Assembly: GCA_937905985.1 (NCBI GenBank)
Contig: CALCWC010000129.1
Span: forward strand, 1-60,903
DNA length: 60,903 nucleotides
Direction of reading: 5' to 3'
From: an uncultured Verrucomicrobiales bacterium
Lineage (GTDB): Bacteria > Verrucomicrobiota > Verrucomicrobiia > Verrucomicrobiales > Akkermansiaceae
In this document: positions 48,163 through 55,775 of the stretch, piece by piece
Numbering within the stretch: position 1 is the stretch's first letter
Layout: each line of letters opens with the position of its first letter
Translations under genes and position numbers: made by a program
Notes under the pieces: generated by a model
Seen by the model: the letters and a program-made list of their open reading frames with translations, nothing else
The model's database searches: none
Told to the model about the DNA's origin: nothing

Positions 48163-50247
48163 TTATCTGATGCCGCAGCGTTTCAGCAGGGCGGAGCTGT
48201 CGGGGTCGCGGTGCATGAACGCGCGGAACAGCTCTGACGCAGGCTGGGAGTTGCCCTGCGAGAGGATGCAGCGGCGGAAGTCCCGCCCGGTTTTCGGATT
48301 GAAAATACCTTCTTTGGTGAAACGGGAGAAGGCGTCGGCCTCCAGCATTTCCGCCCATTTGTAGGAGTAGTAGCCGGCCTCGTACCCGCCGTCGAAGATG
48401 TGGGAGAAGGCGCGCAGCATGGTGTAACCCACCTCGGTGGTGGGCACGCGGTAGTCCGCCAGGATTTCGCGGTCGGATTCCTCCAAGTCGGCGCCGAGAT
48501 AGCGCTCGGTGTTGGTGTGGAGCTCCAGGTCCAGCTTGCCGAAGCAGAGTTGGCGCATGAAGAAGGATGCGGCGCCGTAGTTGCGCGCGGCGAGCATCTT
48601 CTCCTTCAGCTCGGCGGGCATGAGCTCGCCTGTTTCCCAGTGGCGCGCGTAGCGGTCGATGGCCTCGGCCTCCCAGGTCCAGTTCTCGTTGATCTGGCTG
48701 GGCAGCTCCACAAAGTCCCAGGCGGTGTTGCAGCCGCCCAGCGAGCGCACTTCCACGTTGCTGAGGATTTGGTGCATCAGGTGGCCGAACTCGTGGAACA
48801 CGGTCTCCACCTCCATGTGGGTGAGCAGGGCGGGCTTGTCGCCCACGGGCTTGCTGAGGTTGCCGCACATGAAGGCCAGGTGCGGGATGCGCGGGTGGCC
48901 GTCCTGCGGCGGCAGTCCGGTGGAGAGTGCCTCCATCCACGCGCCGGCGCGCTTGGAATCGCGCGGGTGCCAATCCGTGTAGAACGAGCCCAGGTGCTCG
49001 CCGGTCTCCTCGTCGTGCACCTCAAAGAACAGCACCTCCGGGTGCCACACCTCCACCTGGCCGGGCGCGGCGGTCTCGCCGTCCTTCAGGCACACGGTGG
49101 GTTTCTGCGTGAAGCGGATGCCGTACAGTCCGGCGTAGATGGAGAACATGCCCTCCAGCACGTTCTGCATGGAGTAGTACGGGCGCAGGCTCTCGGTGTC
49201 GAAGTCGTACAGGGCCTTGCGGCGCTTCTCGCTCCAGTAGCCGATGTCCCACGGCTTCATCACGGGGATGCTTTGCCCGGTCTGCTCTTCCGCGAACTTG
49301 CGGATGGCTTCCTGCTCTGCCACAAAGGCGTCCTTCACGTCGTCGTGCAGGCCGTCGATGAAGCGCAGCGCATTGGGGCCGCTGCCCGCCATGCGGCGGC
49401 TCGTCACGTAGTCCGCGCAGCAGGCGTAGCCCAGCATCTGCGCCTTCTCCGCGCGCAGTTCCAGGATGTTCTGGATGAGCGGCGCAGTGTCGTACTCCCC
49501 GGTGCCCACCGCGTTCTTGGCGCGCCACACGCGCTCGCGAAGCGCCTCGTTGTCGGCGAAGGTGAGCACGGGCTGCACAGAGGTGAATTGCAGGGTGAAG
49601 CGCCACTGCGGCGCGTCCTCCGTGCCGTAGCCCTTGGCCAGGGCGTCGTGGCGTGCGTTCTCGCGCGCGGATTCCGGCAGGCCTGCCAGCTCCGCGGCGT
49701 CTGCGGTTACGTATTCCCACGCGTTGGTGGCATCCAGAACCTTCTCGCCAAACTGCTGGGAGGCCTGGGCCAGCTCGGTGTTGAGCTCGGCGAAACGCTG
49801 CTTGCGCTCGTCGTCCAGCTCGGCGCCGCTCTCGCGGAAATCGGCCATGGTCTCGCTGATGAAGCGCTGCTTCACGGGGGAGAGTTCGGTCACCCACGGT
49901 TCCTCGGACGCCTTCTTGAGCACAGCGTACAGGCGCGGGTTGAGCGACACGCTGGTGGAGTACATCACCACCTCCGGCATCAGCTCCGTGATGACCTCGC
50001 GGATGGCCGGGGAATCCATCACCGAGCGCAGGTGGTTCAGGCGCAGCCAGCCGCGCATCAGCTCCGCCCCCGCGTCCTCCAGCGCCGCAAAGGTGTTTTC
50101 ATATGTAGGCTCCGCCACGCTGCAGACCGCCTCCACGGCGGCCTTGGCATGCTCGATGGCCAGGCGGATGTCCACGCGCGCCCCCTCCGGCGTGAGGCGC
50201 GACCATGCCACATCCAGCGTATCCTCCAAAAACGGGTGTTCACTCAT
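48163..50247 (-). CDS. M3 family oligopeptidase (oligopeptidase A/Dcp type)
   Basis: This 694-residue zinc metallopeptidase degrades short peptides, including cleaved signal peptides, in the cytosol. The zinc motif is HEFGH (His485-His489) in ETVFHEFGHLMHQILSNVEVRSLGG, followed by NTAWDFVELPSQINENW, with the third zinc ligand Glu. GAGEXGEXXT-like FYTDWHPRDSKRAGAWM and the C-terminal YYSYKWAEMLEADAFSRF are family blocks. No signal peptide is present (MSEHPFLEDTLDVAWSRL). The ATG at 50247 is chosen over in-frame upstream codons. It is upstream of hslO in the same operon. Confidence 0.94.
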   Translation of the reverse strand: MSEHPFLEDTLDVAWSRLTPEGARVDIRLAIEHAKAAVEAVCSVAEPTYENTFAALEDAGAELMRGWLRLNHLRSVMDSPAIREVITELMPEVVMYSTSVSLNPRLYAVLKKASEEPWVTELSPVKQRFISETMADFRESGAELDDERKQRFAELNTELAQASQQFGEKVLDATNAWEYVTADAAELAGLPESARENARHDALAKGYGTEDAPQWRFTLQFTSVQPVLTFADNEALRERVWRAKNAVGTGEYDTAPLIQNILELRAEKAQMLGYACCADYVTSRRMAGSGPNALRFIDGLHDDVKDAFVAEQEAIRKFAEEQTGQSIPVMKPWDIGYWSEKRRKALYDFDTESLRPYYSMQNVLEGMFSIYAGLYGIRFTQKPTVCLKDGETAAPGQVEVWHPEVLFFEVHDEETGEHLGSFYTDWHPRDSKRAGAWMEALSTGLPPQDGHPRIPHLAFMCGNLSKPVGDKPALLTHMEVETVFHEFGHLMHQILSNVEVRSLGGCNTAWDFVELPSQINENWTWEAEAIDRYARHWETGELMPAELKEKMLAARNYGAASFFMRQLCFGKLDLELHTNTERYLGADLEESDREILADYRVPTTEVGYTMLRAFSHIFDGGYEAGYYSYKWAEMLEADAFSRFTKEGIFNPKTGRDFRRCILSQGNSQPASELFRAFMHRDPDSSALLKRCGIR

Positions 50248-50317
50248 ATTGAAAACCATCTTACCAGTCCCCCCGCACCCCGTCAAGGTCGGGATTCGGC
50301 ACATAGCAGGAAGGCCG

Positions 50318-50368
50318 CGTGCCACACGGCGCGCGAACTTCTACAAATCCCAAATCCTCAATCCTAAA
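50318..50368. repeat. Intergenic composite repeat (GC palindrome plus AAATCC words)
   Basis: CACGGCGCGCG followed by the AT-rich words CAAATCCCAAATCCTCAATCC and CTAAATT. Similar words occur at 28073-28109 and, inverted, at 28199-28216. Confidence 0.5.
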
Positions 50369-51406
50369 TTAAACGCGGAAATACTGCAGGGCGGTGGCTT
50401 CGTTGGTTTTCCCCGCGTACACGTACCGCGTGCGCAGCAGGCTGGAGTCACGGTGTCCCATCTCTAGCTGAAGGGCGGGGAAGTTCCTGAAATGCGCCGC
50501 ATGATACGTGGCGAACGTGTGGCGGCAGATATCCGGCTGCCAGGCGTTCTCCATGTTCCACCCCGCCGCCTGGCGCAAGGCACGCCAGCGCAGCTGCCAG
50601 CGGCGAGGGATGGTGCGAACGGTGATGTCTTCCGCCTTGCGCAGCGGCACCACGCGGCCGCCGCCCGTCTTGCTCGTGGTGGGGCGCACCAGCACCTGCG
50701 CGTGCTCCCAGTCAATGTCTGTTTCGGGGTTGATTCGGCTCACCTCCGTGGGACGTATGCCGCAGTAGAGCATCAGGTGCAGGGAGAGCTGCATATCCCG
50801 GTGTTCCGGCAGTTGCGCCGCTTCCTCCAAACGCTCCACTTCCTCGATCGTCAGCGGTTCTATCGGCTTTTCCACCACGTCCGGCACCTCCACGCGCGAC
50901 ACCGGGTTCACATCGCACCACTCGTGCTTGATCGCCGTGGAAAACACCCCGCTCAATATCGCCCGCGCCTTGCGGTACTGGGATGCACTCCCGCCGAACG
51001 CCGTTTCCAGATACTGCCGGCAATCCTTAGACGTGATGCTCCGCATTCGCCGCTCCGCCAGGCCGGGATTTATCTTCATCATCCGCTTGCACAGATACCG
51101 GAAGTCCACAATCGACCGCGCCCGCAGCCCCTTGCGTTTCCTGTCCTCCAATGCCGTTTCCACCGCCTTGGCAAAGGTCACCGTCCTTTCCCGCAGCCTC
51201 AACTGTTCCTCCCCCAGCTGAATGCACGCCCGCGCCCGCTTTACGCGTCCGCGCCCCCGCGCTAATGCTTCCTTGGCCATCAAAACAGCCTCCAGCACGT
51301 CTATACCTGTGGATTTCAGCACTTCAAGTGCTGCCGTCTCCTTGTCACGATGAAGCCCGTGCGCATCGCGCCCGCCGTAGTCGGATGTTTTTTCTATCGG
51401 TTTCAT
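50369..51406 (-). CDS. Tyrosine recombinase/integrase
   Basis: The 345-residue protein has a SAM-like core-binding region (about 70-160; VDFRYLCKRMMKINPGLAERRM) and the catalytic domain. Active-site residues are visible as Arg in MLYCGIRPTEVSRI, Lys in TSKTGGGRVVPL, the HxxR-like RHTFATYHAAHF, His in LEMGHRDSSLLRT and Tyr in TRYVYAG. It could be the integrase of the adjoining AT-rich block or an orphan invertase. The ATG at 51406 is preferred to an in-frame TTG at 51421. The 51407-51615 gap shows a promoter for the next operon and no att repeat that I can identify. Confidence 0.9.
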   Translation of the reverse strand: MKPIEKTSDYGGRDAHGLHRDKETAALEVLKSTGIDVLEAVLMAKEALARGRGRVKRARACIQLGEEQLRLRERTVTFAKAVETALEDRKRKGLRARSIVDFRYLCKRMMKINPGLAERRMRSITSKDCRQYLETAFGGSASQYRKARAILSGVFSTAIKHEWCDVNPVSRVEVPDVVEKPIEPLTIEEVERLEEAAQLPEHRDMQLSLHLMLYCGIRPTEVSRINPETDIDWEHAQVLVRPTTSKTGGGRVVPLRKAEDITVRTIPRRWQLRWRALRQAAGWNMENAWQPDICRHTFATYHAAHFRNFPALQLEMGHRDSSLLRTRYVYAGKTNEATALQYFRV

Positions 51407-51568
51407 AGCTTCCGTATTCAATATGAATATAAGACGCGGCTAAACGACGTGACTTCACATGTTATCAAGAGCTGCACCACTCTCTAAACCGCCTGTCGCG
51501 CCATAGTAGCCCGCATGCGGCCTGCTTATGCGGCTTACTGCTGTGCAACAGAAAATTTGAAAAGGGGC

Positions 51569-51596
51569 TTGACTACCCATATCGAATGGGTACAAT
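51569..51596 (+). promoter_or_regulatory. Promoter of the polyprenyl-sugar operon
   Basis: TTGACT (51569-51574), 16 bases and TACAAT (51591-51596). In-frame ATGs at 51586 and 51595 overlap the -10, so translation most likely begins at 51616. Confidence 0.6.
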
Positions 51597-51615
51597 GAAA
51601 GATGTCTCCCATTTC

Positions 51616-52476
51616 ATGAACCAATACATACGCCTCCTTCGAACCAAGCACTACATCAAGAACGTCCTTGTGTTCCTACCGTTGGTTTTCAGTAAAGAGA
51701 TTAGCGCCGACTCCCTCATCTACACATCTATCGCAGCTCTGGCTTTCTGTCTCGTCAGCTCTTCCATTTATATTATCAACGACATTAAGGACAAGGAGAA
51801 AGATTCCCGACACAGCACCAAATGTCAAAGACCCATTGCATCCGGTGCCGTTTCCGAGAAAACGGCCGTTGTTCTCTCAGCTGCGCTCGCCTTATTCGGT
51901 ATGGCCGCGGCCACATGGGTATCACTCCATACCAGCTGGGGAAACTTGGTTTGCATTATCGCATATTTTGTATTGAACATACTGTACAGCATTAAACTCA
52001 AAGAAACTCCCGTTGTCGAGATTGCCATCTTGGCATCCGGTTTTGTACTGCGGACCCTTTTGGGCGGCTTTGCCGCGCAGGTAGAAATTTCCAACTGGCT
52101 GTTCCTTACCATCATGGCTGCTTCTTTCTACATGGGGCTCGGCAAAAGAAGAAACGAAATCAATATCCAAGGCGCACTGCACACCAGAAAAGTGCTTGAG
52201 AAGTACAACACACGCTTCTTGGACCGCAACATGTACATGTTCCTCTCCTTGACTATCGGGTTCTACTCCTTGTGGGCAGTCGCACAAAGCAGCTGGATGG
52301 CCTGGTCCGTTCCCTTGGTTATGGTGACGGCCATGAGGTATAGCTTGCTTGTGGAAAGGAGTACATCAGACGGCGATCCTGTAGAAGTGATATGCAGCGA
52401 TATTCCGTTGATGGCAATGTCATGCTGTTACAGCATATACGTGCTGTTTGCCCTATACTTGTTACCAAGGATATGA
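51616..52476 (+). CDS. UbiA-family prenyltransferase, decaprenyl-phosphate phosphoribosyltransferase-like
   Basis: The 286-residue integral membrane protein starts MNQYIRLLRTKHYIKNVLVFLPLVFSKE, the usual start of DPPR synthases (Rv3806c type). The first aspartate-rich motif is YIINDIKDKEKDSRHSTKCQRPIASG and the second region is LNILYSIKLKETPVVEIAILASGFVLRTLLGG. These enzymes transfer 5-phosphoribose from PRPP to polyprenyl phosphate, making the donor for ribo- or arabinofuranose residues in cell-surface glycans. About eight hydrophobic helices are visible. It is AT-rich compared with flanking DNA, and its TGA overlaps the next ATG (ATGA). Confidence 0.85.
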   Translation: MNQYIRLLRTKHYIKNVLVFLPLVFSKEISADSLIYTSIAALAFCLVSSSIYIINDIKDKEKDSRHSTKCQRPIASGAVSEKTAVVLSAALALFGMAAATWVSLHTSWGNLVCIIAYFVLNILYSIKLKETPVVEIAILASGFVLRTLLGGFAAQVEISNWLFLTIMAASFYMGLGKRRNEINIQGALHTRKVLEKYNTRFLDRNMYMFLSLTIGFYSLWAVAQSSWMAWSVPLVMVTAMRYSLLVERSTSDGDPVEVICSDIPLMAMSCCYSIYVLFALYLLPRI

Positions 52477-53033
52477 ACGTATACGACTTTGACGGCACAA
52501 TATACGATGGCAATTCATCGCGCGACTTCTACTTCCATTGTCTTAAAAGGAAGCCGCTGATTGCTTGGCGCTTACCACTACAAGTGGCGGGGATTCTGTT
52601 CTACGCTATGAAAATCATCAGCAAAAGAAAGGGAAAGGAACTATTCTTTTCTTTCCTGAAATCACTTGGCGACATTGATTCTTTAGTTGAGGATTTTTGG
52701 ACTTGTCACAAGCATCGGATAAAGCCATGGTATCTCAAGCAGGCAAAGAAGGATGATGTGATTATCTCAGCTTCGCCGGAATTTCTCTTGATACCAATTT
52801 GCAAAGAATTGCCTGCATTCTGCATTGCCAGCACAGTCGATCCTCACACGGGAAAATTCATGGGAAAGAACTGCCATGGAATAGAAAAGGCATTGCGCTA
52901 TACCACAGCATATCCTAATACGCCCATAGACTGTTTTTATTCAGATTCCATTTCAGACAAGCCACTGGCAAAACTTGCGAGGCATCCTTATCTGATGAAA
53001 TACAATGTAATAAAGGATTTTCCCATGCAATGA
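52473..53033 (+). CDS. HAD-superfamily phosphatase
   Basis: The 186-residue protein starts MNVYDFDGTIYDGNSSRDFYFHCL, HAD motif I (DFDGT) with a subfamily IB flavour. IISASPEFLLIPIC is motif II, and CFYSDSISDKPLAKLA supplies motif III/IV acids. Coupled to a DPPR synthase gene through ATGA overlaps on both sides, it is a good candidate for removing the 5-phosphate from polyprenyl-phosphoribose phosphate, which another phosphatase family does in mycobacteria. This role is inferred from context. Confidence 0.8.
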   Translation: MNVYDFDGTIYDGNSSRDFYFHCLKRKPLIAWRLPLQVAGILFYAMKIISKRKGKELFFSFLKSLGDIDSLVEDFWTCHKHRIKPWYLKQAKKDDVIISASPEFLLIPICKELPAFCIASTVDPHTGKFMGKNCHGIEKALRYTTAYPNTPIDCFYSDSISDKPLAKLARHPYLMKYNVIKDFPMQ

Positions 53034-54253
53034 ACAAATACTTTAAATTCATTATTTTTGCCCTACTGTCAATAAATGTTATACTCATCGCAGGAGAAAT
53101 TGCCGATTGGTCATATAACGCAAGCAATACACTCAATGGCTTTGAAATTACGGAGTTTTTGATTAACTATCAAGGTGGTTTTGTCAGACGTGGACTAATT
53201 GGTGAAATCTTGTATCACATCTGCACTTTCTTTTCTATAGATCCCAGATATATCATCATTCCCGCATGTATAGCGGCCATGTCGGCATACGTATCTATTA
53301 TCATCATATTATTTCGAAAGCAAAACTTGTCATTGTGGATACTCCCGACATACTATGCCCTATGCGGCGGGGTATGCATAAGAAAGGACTATATGGTAAT
53401 GCTTCTCGTACTGCTAATAGTCTATCTACTCAAGAGGTACTCCAAGAATGCATCAAGCATGGGCCTATTTGGCATAACATGTGTTTCTATTTTAACGTTT
53501 AACATTCACGAATCTTCCTTTTTCATTATATTTCCTCTTGTAGCCGCATACATACTTTTCATCAAAAACAAAATCAATATATGGGAAAGATTGTTTCATG
53601 TCATCATTCCTATACTCGTATTTGCAATTATATCAATATGCAAGGGTACACAGGAAACTGCAAGCCTCATTTGCGATTCATGGGCAAACATAGAGCCATA
53701 CGGAGAAGCGAATCTCGGAGATGTGCCGAATTCCATCACAGCACTGACATGGACTATTCATGGCGCAGCAGATTTACATCTAAACTTTAATTTTGCCAGC
53801 GGGCCTGGATGGAAACACACGGCAATCATATTAAGACCGATTGTCATGATAATCATCCTCTATTTAGCCGTACACGTGAGTCTCGTTCACAAAAGAGGTC
53901 ATGCCGACTTTTCCAATCAAGTGGCAAGGCTGGTCAATTTGGCAATTTTCCAGTTCATTTCCCTACTTCCTATGTTTACCATTTTGAGCTGCGACTTTAG
54001 AAGATGTTGTTTCTATTGGCTGATGTCAACGTTCACAAGTTTCATGTTACTGAGAAATGTGGAATTATCCTTCACCGGTAAGGATTTTCTAATAAAAGTC
54101 ACAACACCGATAATACATGTATTCACATTAAGAGCACCGCTCCAAATAGTTTTTATATTACTATTATGCATCAGCGTTCCGTATCAATACAATCATGCAG
54201 GTGACTACTTGTCGCCACTGCTTAAAACAATACGCCATGCTGTAGCGCATTGA
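53030..54253 (+). CDS. Polytopic membrane protein, possible polyprenyl-sugar-dependent glycosyltransferase or flippase
   Basis: The 407-residue protein has about ten hydrophobic segments and is strikingly AT-rich. The N-terminal loop contains YNASNTLNGFEITEFLINYQGGFVRRGLIGEILY; the QGGFVRRGL motif recurs in uncharacterised membrane proteins of polysaccharide loci and may be catalytic. Later segments include FNIHESSFFIIFPLVAAYILF and LLPMFTILSCDFRRCCFYWLMSTF. It lacks a GT2 DXD. As third gene of the coupled operon it may use or move the lipid-linked sugar made by the first two. Function is unproven. Confidence 0.6.
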   Translation: MNKYFKFIIFALLSINVILIAGEIADWSYNASNTLNGFEITEFLINYQGGFVRRGLIGEILYHICTFFSIDPRYIIIPACIAAMSAYVSIIIILFRKQNLSLWILPTYYALCGGVCIRKDYMVMLLVLLIVYLLKRYSKNASSMGLFGITCVSILTFNIHESSFFIIFPLVAAYILFIKNKINIWERLFHVIIPILVFAIISICKGTQETASLICDSWANIEPYGEANLGDVPNSITALTWTIHGAADLHLNFNFASGPGWKHTAIILRPIVMIIILYLAVHVSLVHKRGHADFSNQVARLVNLAIFQFISLLPMFTILSCDFRRCCFYWLMSTFTSFMLLRNVELSFTGKDFLIKVTTPIIHVFTLRAPLQIVFILLLCISVPYQYNHAGDYLSPLLKTIRHAVAH

Positions 54254-54448
54254 GTTTATGGAATACAGAGCTCACGGCCATGTCGTGAAGATGGCTACGC
54301 GGAGGAAACTGGCGGCGGGATTTAGCGCCGGTGTGCGGGCTGGTGGGGGGGCGGCGAATATCATCGGAGCGTTCTGGCGACACGCACGGAATCACGCAGG
54401 AGAGCGAGGGTTGAGTCTCACCGGCGTGCCGTATATGGAAAGTCGGGG

Positions 54449-55219
54449 TTAGGAGGGAGGAAAGGAAGGTTCTGCGGATGGGAGGCCGCTGAGAAAGCGG
54501 AGGGCGTTCTCGTGGCCGAAGGAGGCGGCCTTGCAGAACCAGGTGTATGCTTGCACCATGTCCTGCGGCACGCCTGCGCCGCGTTCGTAGCAGATGCCCA
54601 GGCGGTACATGGCCTCCGCGTTTTGCAAGTCGGCCGCCTTTTGAAGCAGGGCAATGGCCTTTTTGGGGTTGTGCGGCACTCCCCTGCCTTCCATGTGGAG
54701 CACGCCAAGGAGTGTCATGGCATCGGGTCTGCCGGCCTTGGCGGTGGCTTGGAGGGACTTGATGAACCACTCGCTGCCCGTCAGCAAATTACGGATCTGT
54801 TCCATACCATCCTCCATGTTGCGGAAGTTGTACTGATTGGTCTTGGTTTCATGGGCGGCCCAGTAATCGGCTTCCTGCGCGTTCTTTTCCACGCCGATGC
54901 CGCTGCGGTAGCACCGGCTCACGGCGGCCATGGCATCGGGGATTCCCTCCAGCGCGGCCTGAAGGTAGAGCTCGAACGCCTTGTTCGGGTCCTTCTCCAC
55001 GCCGTGGCCGTTCTCATAGCAAACGCCCAGGCGGTAGAGGGCCTCGAAATCGTCCTGCTCCGCAGCCTTGGCGAACCAGTGTGCGGCCTTGGCGTAATCC
55101 CGCTTCACGCCCTCGCCGGTGTAATACGCGAGGGCAAGCATGAACTGGCTGTCAACCACCCCTTCTTCGGCTTCCTGCATCGCGAACCTCAAGTCCTCGT
55201 CTTTTATTTTTACCATCAT
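54449..55219 (-). CDS. Sel1-like repeat protein
   Basis: The 256-residue protein consists of Sel1/TPR-like repeats: SQFMLALAYYTGEGVKRDYAKAAHWFAKAAEQ, ALYRLGVCYENGHGVEKDPNKAFELYLQAALEG, AMAAVSRCYRSGIGVEKNAQEA, AMTLLGVLHMEGRGVPHNPKKAIALLQKAADL and AMYRLGICYERGAGVPQDMVQAYTWFCKAAS. No signal peptide is present, so it is probably a cytosolic scaffold. Two adjacent ATGs (55219, 55216) start the frame after a possible -10 TAGCAT. The 195-bp gap before it (54254-54448) shows nothing but the end of the AT-rich block. Confidence 0.85.
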   Translation of the reverse strand: MMVKIKDEDLRFAMQEAEEGVVDSQFMLALAYYTGEGVKRDYAKAAHWFAKAAEQDDFEALYRLGVCYENGHGVEKDPNKAFELYLQAALEGIPDAMAAVSRCYRSGIGVEKNAQEADYWAAHETKTNQYNFRNMEDGMEQIRNLLTGSEWFIKSLQATAKAGRPDAMTLLGVLHMEGRGVPHNPKKAIALLQKAADLQNAEAMYRLGICYERGAGVPQDMVQAYTWFCKAASFGHENALRFLSGLPSAEPSFPPS

Positions 55220-55309
55220 GGATATGCTACCGCAAGCGGAAGGATTTGGAAAGAGGAAAACGCATTTGCACATGTGCCCCAAAGAAATTTGGAAAGAGGG
55301 TTGATTGGT

Positions 55310-55585
55310 AAGCATGCGTTGGCGCGTATCCACCCCGCGCGGAGGCGGGGTTGATTCGGAGCCGCCCCACGGCTCCTCACCCCTGCGGGACTGTACGCTT
55401 CGGTACAGTCCAATCACCCTTACCGCGCCGCAAGCGGCGCGCCCCTTCGGGGGCCGTCGGGCGCTTTGCGTTGGTTTGTATGCGTGGGTGGTTGCCCCAC
55501 GGTGAAAACCGTGGGGGTGTCCCCGCACGCCATCCCACCACAGAACCCCGCCTTGCGCGGGGTGGATTGCCACCAACGCATGCTT
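55310..55585. repeat. Structured element with long terminal inverted repeats
   Basis: Arms at 55310-55352 and 55544-55585 are inverted copies (AAGCATGCGTTGG, variable 7 bases, CCACCCCGCGC, GGCGGGGTT). Inside are further hairpins: GGAGCCG/CGGCTCC (55358-55376), GACTGTAC/GTACAGTC (55389-55410), GCGCCG/CGGCGC, GCCCC/GGGGC with TTCG loop, and CCCCACGG/CCGTGGGG. No credible protein is encoded. It may be a MITE, a REP-type mosaic or a structured RNA gene. The rest of 55220-55309 shows nothing. Confidence 0.65.
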
Positions 55586-55635
55586 CTCTCCGAGCCTGTT
55601 TCTCTACTCATTGTTAATGCCATGCGGGCATTGTA

Positions 55636-55706
55636 GTGTCCGATTTCTGTCCTGCAACCTTTTCGCCCCTCCCAAATCCGCTCTCTCCGGTGTCCGATTT
55701 TTGTCC
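55636..55706. repeat. Pair of 17-bp direct repeats
   Basis: GTGTCCGATTTCTGTCC (55636-55652) and GTGTCCGATTTTTGTCC (55690-55706) differ by one base and are 54 bases apart. Repeated TGTCC-type words are seen at the ends of IS21-like elements, so this may be a remnant transposon end. Confidence 0.45.
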
Positions 55707-55739
55707 CAACGCTCGGCGGCAAGGTCTAGTGAATTTTGC

Positions 55740-55769
55740 TTGCCATGACGGGGGGAGTTGGAGTATGCT
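55740..55769 (+). promoter_or_regulatory. Leaderless-type promoter of the papain-like protease gene
   Basis: TTGCCA (55740-55745), 18 bases, TATGCT (55764-55769) and six bases lead to the ATG at 55776. The geometry is identical to the promoter at 43261. Confidence 0.75.
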
Positions 55770-55775
55770 GAGAGC

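Noticed and set aside
54254..54448. Small ORF just after the AT-rich operon
   Set aside because: It is short, has no start signals or family traits and overlaps the junction back to GC-rich DNA.
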